This document shows, in pieces, positions 31,999-42,748 of a stretch of DNA of 64,000 nucleotides; the stretch's first letter is position 1; the number at the start of each line of letters is the position of its first letter. The notes beneath the pieces are model-generated. The model was given only the letters and a program-made list of their open reading frames with translations, was not told the DNA's origin and ran no database searches. A program made the position numbers and the translations under genes. Source of the stretch: Gonapodya sp. JEL0774 (taxonomy: Eukaryota > Monoblepharomycota > Monoblepharidomycetes > Monoblepharidales > Gonapodyaceae); NCBI GenBank assembly GCA_027604505.1, contig JADIIX010000002.1:186001-250000 (forward strand), read 5' to 3'.

Positions 31999-32479
31999 CC
32001 AGGATCGTTTTCTCTTGCGGACAAGCTGCTGTGGTGCCGATGGCTGACAACGAATAGCCGAATAAGACACCACCCCTTCCCCAAAAAATAGAATAATTCG
32101 ATCCTCTCTAAAAGTACTATTAAGCGAACGAGCTCTGAGTTATTGATGGTCAGTGTAGGTTAAACTTGAGCCAACGTTACCTGTGAACCATACCATCTGC
32201 AAATGAGAGGAGTTTATGTAAGAGCGAGGTGAACGATGAATAAAACGGTTTTGTTTAATAATAACTTGATCTGACGGACGCTTATAACTGCCATCGCCAT
32301 CCACCGGTTCCTCCCAGGCAACTAAACCCACCGTGCAATAAGGAGGTTTTCCTACCCGAGAATGAGTGGAATAAACTGGACAGGGGGCAAGCGGTGCGCA
32401 ACAATCCATACTCTGGGAGAAATCTTATCCAATGTCTCTTGGGTCTGACAAAGGCTATTGGGTCACGAGTAACTGATCT
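31999..32479. other. Intergenic region between divergent EFM7 and the disordered-protein gene
   Basis: About 480 bp presumably holding the promoters of both neighbours and possibly an unrecognised first exon of the plus-strand gene. An ATG at about 32431 (MSLGSDKGYWVT) is followed by a GTAACT donor but does not splice in the needed phase. No repeat or RNA gene was recognised. Confidence 0.35.
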
Positions 32480-35400
32480 ATGTCGTTCGTCTCAATCGTG
32501 CCAGATCTGGCGCTCTCTCAAAACGAGTTCCAGAAGCCGCTAAACAGCGCGAGTTTTTCGCTTCAAAGCATCGAAAAACTCTGATGTAAGTCTCGTTCTT
32601 TATGTTTCTGCGGGAAAACTTTATCTCGAACTGATTCTCACCTGAAGGCAAGCCTACACTGCGATCCCAACGTCAACGCGCACGAATCGACAAGCTCCCA
32701 ATCTCGATATTCTTGCGCTACGCAGATTGGCGGACGTTGTGGGTCGCACTGTTGCGGACGGGACCACTAAACGGCAGGTCGAAGAAGATGATGAGAAAGG
32801 TGCACTGCAAGTCCCAAGAGACCGACAGCAGGCTAAGACCACTAGACGCGAATCACTTCGAGTTGGTACTGCTGACGATGAGGCGACTCCTGAGTCGATC
32901 GTCTTCATTGAGTGAGTGTCAGTTCTGCAATGATGACATACTTCAAGGCAAGAGCCAGAACCTGAGGGCAGCATCGCTGTCAGAGAAATGTGTTTCACGT
33001 TTGACATTTTATAACGTGCGCTTTTCCCCTCAGCAATGGACTCCCGAGAAGCACCCCACCTGTCGAACCGGCAGTGGGCCAACAATCTCAACCTCACGTC
33101 AAGCGCGAACCTCCTTCACCGTCAGAAAATCTGTCTTCACGGAACTATCTAACCAATGAATTTCCAGATCCCAGCTCGCCACCCCTAAAACGCGCTCGCA
33201 CTGAGAACACACTGGTATCACATAGCCACACTGCCAAGATCACCTCGCCCGCTGGCCTCATGTCTGCTTCACCCGGAGTGCCGACGAAACAATCTTCATC
33301 CCCTATAGCCCGCAAAACTGCCTCTACTCCGCATCTTGCTCGGTCTGTCTCCGCACCCCGATCATCGTGTTCCACATCAACATTACGCTCACCAACTTCT
33401 CTGCCAAGCCCGAAAAATACATCACTCTCCCCACACCTCGAAGCACCTTCCATTTTTAGATCCTCTTCACTACATTGGAGCCCCGCTCGAGCGTCATTCT
33501 GGAGTGATGATTCCCAAATCCGAAGCGCACGTGGCAACCCGCCCTCCTCCTCTTCTAATTCCAATACGAACGCTGGAAGTTTATCTTCTCGCATTAGTAA
33601 TCTTGCTTCTGCCACGTCGACATCTCTCTCCACCCCACCGTCGTACTCTCCTGTTCCCAGAACCGCAGTACCAAGTCCGGGAGTCGATCATGAAGGTGTG
33701 CAGAAGATACAGTCCAAACCCCGATTCAAGAATCACTCAGAGCGAGTGCGTACGCCGGATAGGGGAAAGAAGAGGATTATGTTTGATTCGGATGGAGGTA
33801 AATTTGTATATGAGCTCACCCACCGATCCTCACCATTGTAATGCTTCCAAGAGGAGCACTTCTTACCATTCAGTCCACCCACTATACCCATCTTGTCACC
33901 TCCTCCGTATGGGGGGGCCGCTCCATACAAGCATGTATCTGCAGATCTCTTCGATCGAGTACCAGCTGGCGATCCTGAAACCCCCACAACCACAAAGAGT
34001 TCTATAAACGCATTTACGAAGACTACGGTTGCGACTCCTGGGTCCGAGCAGTCGGCTGAGGTGGCAAGTCGCGCGGTGCAGGAAGAGTCGAAAGATGAGG
34101 TGAGTCAATTCAAATTTGGACAGGAATTGCGCTCATTGTGCTTGCAGTAGTCTTTTGACTGGTTGCCGTTTCGCTTTTTGCTTTTGAAACTCATAAAAGC
34201 GCATCGCGCGTCTTGAATCCTCCGTGTCTTCTCTTCGCCTCCAATTATCTTTCTTGCGCGACGACTTACGGGACCTAGCAGCACGCGTCAACGACTTACC
34301 TGCTGTTGAAGGGGCAGTTAGTATCGCAGACTCAAAGGCGATCGGCACTAATGCGGGGATTAATGTGGGTTGTCAGACAGACATTGATTTTGAAGTGACA
34401 GAAAGGAGAGAAAATACTTTCGACGCCGCTGGGAAGGACAAGGAGTGCAGAAATATTGCTTTCACGAGTGTTGATGTCAATTCGTGCAACGCAACCGATG
34501 GGACTGAGACAAATGTTGCGAATGTGGTTCAAGTCGAGGATGAGGGACACCAACGTCACAACATTTCAGTCCGCAAAAATTTCGCGGTGGCATTTTCATT
34601 TGAAAAAATTGATGCTGCAATGGAAGGTAGCACAAACAACAGCTCGGTACAAGGGGTGCGGAGTGACGTTATGCTGGGGGAGATTAGTGGTCAGGCTGAG
34701 GTGGGGCTTACGATGTCAACTATGCTCAGTCTATCAGATAGGAATCCGGTCAGTGACGGAGGAAACATTACAAAAGGGCAAACGGATTCAGTATCTCGAG
34801 AAGTTCAGGGAGAAACAAAGTGTGACGCAATTCCTGATGAAGTTGCCTGTGCCGCGGACATTGGTCTCAACCCGGCCGTCCTCGATCAAGCAGATCAAGC
34901 TGATCTCAGTGAGAGCATTGACAAAGAAAATGGTGAAGAAATTCAGACGGACCCAACATTGCAAGAAGTGCAGGACGAGGGACACTCGAGGGATGAAGTG
35001 GTCGAGCCTGATCAGGAAGAGACCATGGAATTCTGTTTGCAGGAAGGTCAACCCACCATGAGAAATGGTATCGAAATAATCCGGCGACCGCTGCCATGTC
35101 AAGAGGCGAAGGAGCTCGGTGCATACAACGTCGATGAATTGATGGTTGATGAAGTCGATGAAAGACCTCATTCTTTCGATATCGGGGTCACAGACCCAGA
35201 AAACTTCCAAAAAGAGGGAACGCCAACATCAGAACATGAGATGGAAGGTGTCCAGAACTCTGGTGACGGGATTCGTGGTCCTGATGAAGGGCGGCATCGC
35301 ATCCCTCCTGGACTCTTGCAGTCCCGCAGTAGCATCCAGACAGTTGCCAATGCTCAGAGTGAGGTTATGGACTTTGGTGAACGCAATCATGATAAAATAT

Positions 35401-36278
35401 CTGGTTATCTAGAGAACACCGCGTTTACAGGTACTGGAGATTTCACCACACCGGAGATCCATGATACTAAAGATCTGGAGCGGGTGGAATCCCCAAGGGC
35501 ATTGCAAGAATTCATTCTGGGGAGAACTGATACGCCGAACGTGGCGGCGCAGCGAACGCTTGATGTCCCAGAGCAACCCGATGTTGAAGTCTTGGCAACG
35601 CAATGCGTGCCAAAAGAACGTGTGGTGGCGGAGCGGGCGCTCAGTAATGGAAATGTGACCTTGCATGAAGTCAATTTCCCGAATACCAGTATCCCGGAGC
35701 CTGGATCGGATGAAAAAGGTGAACCAAATCAAGAAAACTCGGAAGAACCAGGAGAGCCGCAAGACGAGGAGATCGATAGGGGAAGCACCACCGGCGCGAA
35801 AAAAAGGAATCTTCCATTAGAGGAGGTTCCAGAGCAGCTTGTGGAAGTTATTAAGGCAAATGAGAGGGTTGCAAACCAGAGGTCACCCGTCCCTTCTGCA
35901 ACTTCCACCCATTCAGCGGCACTATTCAGGCAATTCATTGAAAGTGATAATGGGCAATCCAGTTCTCGCGGTCCAGATGACAATTATTCCATACCAGATT
36001 CTCAAATGGAGGTGATCGTTGCAGAAACGAGCCAACTGGGAGTACATAGTCCACAAATGCCGCTAAAGCCATCCATGAACCAGGTACTTGTCGGAGAAAC
36101 GAGCCAAGTCGGTGATGACGGTACACAAGTGTCCTTGTTCCTGGCACTATACGAAACTGCACCTGAAGGTTTTTCGGGCCAAGTCAACGCAATTTTTCAA
36201 GGCATCGAGTCATCCCCGCCACCTTCATCACAGCCTGCACCCATGGCTCATGGTGTCAAGATGCAACCACAGCTGTAA
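32480..36278 (+). CDS. Large, mostly disordered protein with one coiled coil
   Basis: I cannot assign a family. Exons that splice in phase are: RRLADVVGRTVADGTTKRQV (before about 32911), a Ser/Pro-rich part from about 33034 (KREPPSPSENLSSR, PPLKRARTENTLVS), one from about 33900 (PPPYGGAAPYKHVSADLFDR) and a long last exon from about 34201. That exon begins with a leucine-rich coiled coil, RIARLESSVSSLRLQLSFLR. It then becomes a strongly acidic, Glu/Gln/Asn-rich chain of almost 700 residues ending VKMQPQL at 36278. Near the end are two copies of a V(I/L)V(A/G)ETSQ(L/V)G element. The product would exceed 1,000 residues. The first coding exon is unresolved, so the start is approximate. Content resembles nuclear scaffold or chromatin proteins only in composition. 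Confidence 0.6.
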
Positions 36279-36480
36279 ATTCAGCCGGGCTGTGAGGACA
36301 TCGAGGACTGAGCATATGGAAGAACATGAAGTGAAATTGCGATCGTCTCGCTGGAAAATTACAAAACATATCAGTTCTGACTTTGTACATGCCGAAAAAA
36401 GTCTACGTGCCCCACTCGCCACAATGGACTATTAAATCCACCAATCAACCTTGAAATTCACTTAATGTAATTCACACAGT

Positions 36481-36783
36481 TTACTCTTTTGAAGTACAGA
36501 CGGCTATCGCAACCTGGGAGAACGAAGTGCCGTCAGTGGAGGAAATGACGCTTGAAAACGGTTGTTGACAGCGAGTTGCCATGGTACTTACGTGGCTACA
36601 TGTGGAGATGGTGATGCGGAGAAAGGGGTTGGATATTGGTGCAAACGCATTATCTGCCGTGAGTCTGTCGAATGCCTTCGTCAAAGAAACTCCTACACTC
36701 TGTAGCAACGCCCTAAGATAGGTACAAATATAAGTTGAAAATCGGTGCCGTATCACCAAAGGAATGGTCTCGGGTCCCAACAT
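36481..36783 (-). CDS. Weak hypothetical ORF
   Basis: This minus-strand frame reads MLGPETIPLVIRHRFSTYIC and TYLRALLQSVGVSLTKAFDR, ending at 36481. The frame stays open upstream of the ATG for about ten codons (VAFNPTFHM), so it may be an internal exon. I do not recognise it, and I could not connect it to an upstream exon. A plus-strand frame overlaps it (MVSGPNMWKVGLKATDDGRH). Which strand is coding is undecided. It occupies the gap between the disordered-protein gene and CSN7. Confidence 0.25.
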   Translation of the reverse strand: MLGPETIPLVIRHRFSTYICTYLRALLQSVGVSLTKAFDRLTADNAFAPISNPFLRITISTCSHVSTMATRCQQPFSSVISSTDGTSFSQVAIAVCTSKE

Positions 36784-37133
36784 GTGGAAAGTGGGGTTAA
36801 AGGCAACAGATGACGGCCGTCATTGGGACAACAGCCAGAGGTTCGAAAGTGCTTCAAGCGAAGTGTGGCTTTCGACTGGTCGGACATATTACGAACAGGT
36901 TTCGAATTCGGGAAGTGGATCGATATTGCACGGACGGACGGATGCAGAGAGATTTGGGAGAAGTGAGCTGAACTGCTGAAGCAGCATTAAAGACTTGGAA
37001 TGGCAAGGGTTAGTATCAAGAGAGTAGTGATAATAAATTTAATTGAAGTGCGATTGTAATCTTGCGAACTTGGTTCTTCTCATTGCACCACTCCGGCCTG
37101 CTGTGGGGCGACGAAACAAGTCAAGCCATACCT

Positions 37134-38478
37134 ATGAGCGAGGCCATTCTCAACGCGTCGTCAGCGGTGCGACTCGAACCATTTGTCCTCCTTGCGAAGG
37201 TGAGATTTCTCACCTCTTGCGTTGGCCGTTTCTGAAATCTCACCTCGCCAAACCGACACCTCTCCTCCTCGTAGACCGCCAAGGGAGCCGCTTGTGCAAA
37301 GCTGGTCCTTGATGCAACAGCTGCTCCGGGAGTTTTTGTTTTTGCAGAGTTGCTGGATGCTCCTAACGTGAAGGATGTAGGTCGAAAAGACCGATCACCC
37401 GATCCGACACCACTTGACCTCAAATGTTAACTTATGTTACTTCCAACTTCCACCTAATCTCGACGTACTGCTTCTCTCACTGGCTTGCTTGCTCTGCCCT
37501 GGTTCTGTCCGTCGTTCTTCTCTTTTCAGCTGCCTTCCAATCCTCAGTTTGCTGGCCACCACCGCCTGTTGGAGATTTTCGCTTATGGCACTTACCTTGA
37601 CTACAAAAGTTGGTTTGACTCGTTTCCGTTTTGCTACGCTGCCCAACAACAATAACGAAACGGGACGGGTTTCAATTCTGTCTACCGTTTCAGACTCGGT
37701 TGTGGCCCTCCCACAACTTAGCCCGTTACAGCTGAAGAAGCTTCAGCAACTCACACTCGTCACTCTTGCTGGTGAATCTTCTGTGAGTGTAATTGCTGAA
37801 TTGTGTCTTGCCAATTGTAGGTTCAAACGACCGAACACGCTAGACTCTAGGATACTCCAACCTCCTCCACGCACTCGATCTTCCCAGCGTCCGTGATTTG
37901 GAAGATCTTATCATTGACGCCATGTACCAGGATCTCATTCGAGGCAAGTTAGACCAGGCACGGTCTGCTCTTGAGGTTGAACAAACGATGGGTCGAGATT
38001 TGGTGCCGGGGAGGGAAGAGAGACTTCTGGGAGTACTGGGAGCCTGGTGTGTACTTGGAGAGGCCTGCTGGCCGAGTGACTTCCATGGGCAGATTGCTGC
38101 ACTTCATCAACACATAACCTGGAACTTCTACCATCCGTTCCAGGTCTTCTACTGCTATGCAACTTCTTCAACAACTTGACCTTCAAATACAACAGACCGG
38201 CCAGGCTGCTGCAGAAAACCGAACCAGACGAGAACAGCACGACAAAGAGATTGAGAAAGCAAAGAAAGAGGTGAAAGCTAATCCGCCAAAGCCATTAGCA
38301 GGAGCGGCCCAGGAAAGTGGTTTCGGTGATGAAGGTTATGGAGGTGAGTGGGACGGCGATAATATGAGGAAGAGCAAAAGGTGAGGCTTTTGACGCATCT
38401 GTGTTTGGTTCTTCAAGAAAGGCTAACACTCTTTGGCAAATCAGGGCAGTGAAGTACCGCGTGCCAGGAAGACGGTAG
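37134..38478 (+). CDS. CSN7: COP9 signalosome subunit 7
   Basis: CSN7 is a PCI-domain subunit of the complex that removes NEDD8 from cullins. The start at 37134 gives MSEAILNASSAVRLEPFVLL, and after an intron AKGAACAKLVLDATAAPGVF and VFAELLDAPNVKDV. Next are LEIFAYGTYLDYKS, LSPLQLKKLQQLTLVTLAGE and the PCI winged-helix block DLPSVRDLEDLIIDAMYQDL, IRGKLDQARSALEVEQTMGR. The last exons give a helical tail, AMQLLQQLDLQIQQTGQAAA, and then a charged C-terminus ending YRVPGRR at 38478. The order and spacing match COPS7. In fungi with few COP9 subunits this one is often missing, so its presence suggests a fairly complete complex. Confidence 0.9.
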
Positions 38479-38562
38479 ATGTCAAACATACAGCTCAAAA
38501 ATTCTAGGCTAAAAGTCCGTTAAAGAAATTGAACGACACCAATCAACGATGTACAATTCAAT

Positions 38563-41534
38563 TCACTTTCGTTTACCAGTGCCTTTAGCGGAAACTCTGC
38601 TCACAGGGGACTTCGTTTTCCGAACACCCTTTTTCTCTTCCATTTCGTCATCATCGTCATCCTCGTTCCCTTCCCAATCATCACCTTGATGATCTCTTTG
38701 ACCATCATCATCAAGTTGTCGTTGAGTTTGTCGCTCCCAGTCTCTTCGCTTCGCCTCATCCATCCGTCGTCGTGATTCTGGGTATGCTCCACCTCCTTCT
38801 CCTCCATTTTCCAAATCTGCCAGCTCAGCCTCCAGAAGAGAGATTATTTCTCGACTGTCTAGCTCACGGGTTCGCAAATGTGTGATGTAGTCGAATGCTT
38901 TCAATTGGTAATATTTCAGTCCCAGGCAAGGGGGGGGGGGGAAGGAGGGTTGAGGGGAAGGGAGGGCATTCTTCAAAATGAACAAGATCTGAGAAACTTC
39001 ACCAAAAAAGTTATTGCTCACCCTTCCTCAGTATATAAACTTTACTGGGGTTCTTCTCTCCCGCCAAACTTTCTGGCGGGAGAGTGTCCTTCAGTCTCTC
39101 AAAGCAGTTCCGCAGAGAGTCGCGTCGCCGTTGCTCTGCGACTTTATGTGTGACCTTGCGGAAATCTCCGCCTCCACCAACCTCTCCGCCCAGGTTGCTG
39201 CATGAGGACAAGTTACCGGAACTTCAATATCGACACCACACGGTTGGAACCCGCCCTTCACCATACTCACTCTAGGTTAGCATCGGAGAAGAGAAAGGCC
39301 TGCGGACTGGCCGTATGATGGTCGTATGTGTCTGACAGGAAGGACATAAAAGGTTGGAGGACGACCATATGAGAGCATCCGCTGGCCCCCCAACTCACTT
39401 CCACTTGAGGTCATATTGAGCGGTGTGAATTGGTCCGAAGCGCCAGTGTGGTCCATCATAGCCTGCGATAAGTTCATGAGCGTTGATGGCGTCACAGGAT
39501 TGACTTGCAAGTCACCCAGGAACGTGCTCCCCAGCATTGTATCGCCACTCTGTGGAGAGATTTGGAAATTAGAAGTGGGAACCCATGTGAGTTGTCCCGC
39601 GGGTTCTACAGGGCCTGTAATGGTTGGGTGGAGACGAGGAGAGGCGACAATAAATGGTTGCAAATGAGGCGAATTCTGAAATTGGCCAGGAGATAGTGTT
39701 CTCGGGAGTGCAGTGTTCAGCGACGCGACCAAGCGAGGAGAACCGGAGTGAAGTATCGGCTGGGGTTGTTGAAGTGGAGGAACCGCGGATAGGAGCTGAG
39801 ATCGAGACTGGGCTTGCAAGCGAGGGCTTTGATTGAGGTGGGCCTGTTGTGAAATCGCCGGTTGTCCACCGAAATCTTGATGGTGAAGGATGGTAGCTGG
39901 GGTCATTGGCACTTTGAAAGGCGACCCCCGCCGATCGATTTGATCCCCAATGATGGCTCGTGGGTCTGTCGTTTGGTCGTGACCCATCACGGGATCGGGA
40001 AACACCAAAGCAGTTGGAGACAAAAGCGCAGATGTTGAGTTCCTTTGAGGATCCCTTGGGGAAAAGCGAGGAGAGCCAGATCCGTTTCTGGTGCTCCCTT
40101 CAGCCGCTGTACGCTGGAGTGACTTCCGAGAGGAGGTCCGGGTTGCGCCACCCCCAGCAACAGACTGCGCAAACACGCTACCATTCGAAGTCGATTTTCT
40201 CTTGGCGGGTATAACATTCGCAGTGGAAGAAGCAGGCAGTTGCGGAGTGGTTGGTTGTGAAGTCGGATATGGATTAGGTGGAGAGCTCATGGACGATAGT
40301 CTGCTTCGATTCACAGGACGAATACGAGGAGAGCGCCCTTGCAGGGACATCGGATTTATTCCATCCATGATCCCTCGTTCTGATGTCAGTGTGCCGTAGT
40401 TATTGAGCGATTTTGAAAAGCCGTTGTCCATCTGCGAAGAGAAACCTCCATCAAGCATAACCAAATTGGAAACGTCTGCCATAGTAATAGAGGACGGTGG
40501 TAAACCAGCGTTCGTGACTGTCAAGGAACTCTCCAGAGGCTGAGACATCGCAAATTGATTGGATGCGGCCAGCTGTTGGAGAAGTTGCTCTCCGTTAGAA
40601 AGCTGCTCCGCCTGCTTCTGGCCAAGGCGTTGGATGATTGCCAGTTCCTCACGCTGGAGGCGCTCATTCTCTTCTTGCAGCTGGGCAAGAAGCTGCTGCT
40701 GGTGGGACCGCCGTTCCTGGATTCGCTGAAGACTGGCGATAGATTCAGGATCAACAGAGGCATCAAATGTTGAGGCAAGTGTGCCGGAGGAAGGGATCAT
40801 CCGAAGCATATTGGAAGGGAGTGCTGGATTCAAGGTGGGAACCCATGCGGTATCGACATGTGGGTTGAGAGCAGGGGATGTGAGTGGGGTAAAATAAGTG
40901 TCATTGGAAATATTGAGTCGCCGTAAATCCAGTGATGGAGTTAATGAGCTGGTCTTGGGAGTGAAGTTGACCTACAGAGCGGTGACCGAAATAACTATAG
41001 AGAGCGAATCGAGCTCGTTCAAGTAAAACACATAACCCACCTCTTGCATTCGATCTTCTTCCGCTGGGTCGCAGATAATTCCACTTAAAGAGAGTTATAA
41101 AGGTGACAGTGACGTGTGAACCATTTGAACGGACGCCACCAATGACGATTGAAGAGAGAGATGTTTGATGAGAGAAAGAAGAAAGACGGAACTGGTTACC
41201 ACAGAACGATGTTGAGTTCCAGTTCAAGGTCACTTCGTCCACACCTGTCGGGTATCATAAACTCGGCCTGCGTCGCTGATTCCTCCTGCTTCATTTGAAA
41301 ATGCTGCTGATAATGCAAAGAGCCATCGTGTTCGTCCGGTTCACGTTCTGTGCGAGTTGACCGGTCCAGCTGAGAGTTGAAGAGAAGATCCGCGGAGTCC
41401 GAACCGGATCCAGACGCAGCAAGCAAATGCGCAAAATGATCCATCGATCCATCTTCAGCAGTGAAAACGTCACCCGGGGATCCGTAGGAGGAATCCGGGT
41501 ACGAGAGCGACGGTGGCATGCTAGAACCCTGCAT
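38563..41534 (-). CDS. bHLH transcription factor with Gln/Ser/Pro-rich activation region
   Basis: The start at 41534 gives MQGSSMPPSLSYPDSSYGSP. The long exon 40833-39277 is Gln/Ser/Pro-rich and has an internal Gln-rich coiled coil (QERRSHQQQLLAQLQEENER). The DNA-binding domain is at about 39170-38870: HKVAEQRRRDSLRNCFERLK, then SKVYILRKAFDYITHLRTRE after an intron. The basic region has the His-Glu-Arg triad expected for class B factors that bind CACGTG. Helix 2 runs into a leucine-bearing helix (ISLLEAELADLE). The C-terminus is acidic and then basic, ending SAKGTGKRK at 38563. It is close in plan to fungal USF/Max/Myc-like factors; a specific name is not justified. The loop intron holds a G-tract. 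Confidence 0.85.
38930..38941. repeat. 12-nt G homopolymer inside an intron
   Basis: Twelve consecutive G residues on the plus strand lie in the intron that splits the bHLH domain. On the transcribed sense strand it is a C-tract just downstream of other purine- and pyrimidine-rich sequence. It is a likely site of length variation or sequencing error and does not affect the coding frame. Confidence 0.8.
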
Positions 41535-41768
41535 CGTTCACCAGTGAGGGACCGGGGAAAAATGAGAGCAGCAGTCCTCTCAGCTCGTGCGCAGGCGAGA
41601 GCAAGTGACCGTACTACGGAAAAGATCTGCAGTACGGAAAGTGAAATAGTTGGGGAACCCTTGTGCCAATTGCAGTCGCAGCAGAAGACAGCCCACAATG
41701 CCGAAATATGTATGTAATGCATATGAGAAAATGTACAGCAGTCTCTCCTTAACAAAGGGAATTTAGAA

Positions 41769-42642
41769 TCACTCGTCATCCTCTTCTTCATCTTCATCCA
41801 TTTCCTCTACTTCCTCGAGCTCATCAGGGTTGAATTGACCCAGGATTTCTTCCTCGGATTTGCCTTTAGAGCCAAAATCATGTGAAGTTTGAAGGATATG
41901 CAATTGGTTTGTAAATATCAATCTCACCATTGATACGCTCAGCGAAAATCTCCGCAGCCATATGCGTTGCACGTCCGATCCCAAGCAATTGAGTTGCCTG
42001 AAGATGATCGAGTATGATGTTACAGAAAAATTACATTAATTCGTTGGCAGGCGGCTTCTTACCATCAAAAATTGCATGATCTCGTCGTCTTCGAGTTCTT
42101 TATATTGGCCATCTTTGACCGGATCCGACTGAGAGGACATGCAAAAGTTCTTCTAAAAGATAATACTAAATATTTAAAAGGGACTTAAGCGCACCTGATA
42201 TGTCTGCGAGAGGCGGATAGAAGCGGAGGGTGAGTTTGGGTGTTGACAGAATAGGCGAATGATTCGAACCTCCTCGTCATAAGGCGCATCATTTTCGTGG
42301 TCTGCAAGGTATCCTAGTACTAATTTATTCGAAAGGTGGGCGGATCAGAGTAAAACAGTGTCAAATCAATGTCATTTGTGGTCAACTCGGGGTGGGCCAC
42401 TTTCCGGACCATCCACCCTCACCTTTCTGCAGAATATCCGGAGTAGTGTGGGGCACGTCAAATTCCACTCGCTCAAGAGCCTTCGGGCTGGCAGCGACCT
42501 TGCCTTCGACAAAAGAGGTCACTGTCGCCGACCCTCGAACAGTGGAGAATGGAACTGTGAAGGAGGATCCATCGATCGTTTTCAAGATGACAGAGAGCGA
42601 TTGCTGGATCGAAGGCGCGGCGGTTTCGACGGCAGAAGGCAT
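41769..42642 (-). CDS. Divergent SKP1-like BTB/POZ protein
   Basis: SKP1 proteins join F-box proteins to cullin-1. The start at 42642 gives MPSAVETAAPSIQQ, then a POZ-like fold: LSVILKTIDGSSFTVPFSTV and ERVEFDVPHTTPDILQKVLG, joined by an intron to YLADHENDAPYDEE. The second half reads DDEIMQFLMATQLLGIGRAT, HMAAEIFAERINGKSEEEIL and GQFN. This matches the SKP1 dimerisation region (LILAANYL, then IKGKTPEEIRKTFN). The usual conserved tail that contacts the F-box (N-x-W-A/C-E-x) is absent. In its place is a short tail of mainly Glu and Asp ending at 41769. Elongin C is less likely because the GK-x-EEI-x-x-F-N block belongs to SKP1. Splice joins fit in phase. Confidence 0.72.
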
Positions 42643-42748
42643 TTATGTAATTCTCGTTTGGTTTGGTGGGTGGGGGAACCGTTGGGGGACTGGGTGACCA
42701 CAGACAGAAAGATGTTGGTGTCCGTTTGAGCTCTTATTTTGTGAACGA
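42643..42748. promoter_or_regulatory. Shared intergenic promoter of SKP1-like gene and lunapark
   Basis: The 106 bp between divergent ATGs at 42642 (minus) and 42749 (plus) is G-rich on the plus strand in its first half. No certain promoter element is identified; the role is inferred from position. Confidence 0.35.

Noticed and set aside
33336..34007. Overlapping 223-codon plus-strand ORF
   Set aside because: It is a +1 shadow of the Ser/Pro-rich exons of the disordered-protein gene and crosses the intron near 33840.
37160..37185. GGTTCGAGTC-like T-arm on the minus strand, suggestive of a tRNA
   Set aside because: It is the coding sequence VRLEPF of the CSN7 first exon and has no acceptor stem or anticodon arm around it. 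The similar GGTTCGAATC strings near 42255 and 27783 are coding sequence of the SKP1-like gene and MCM8.
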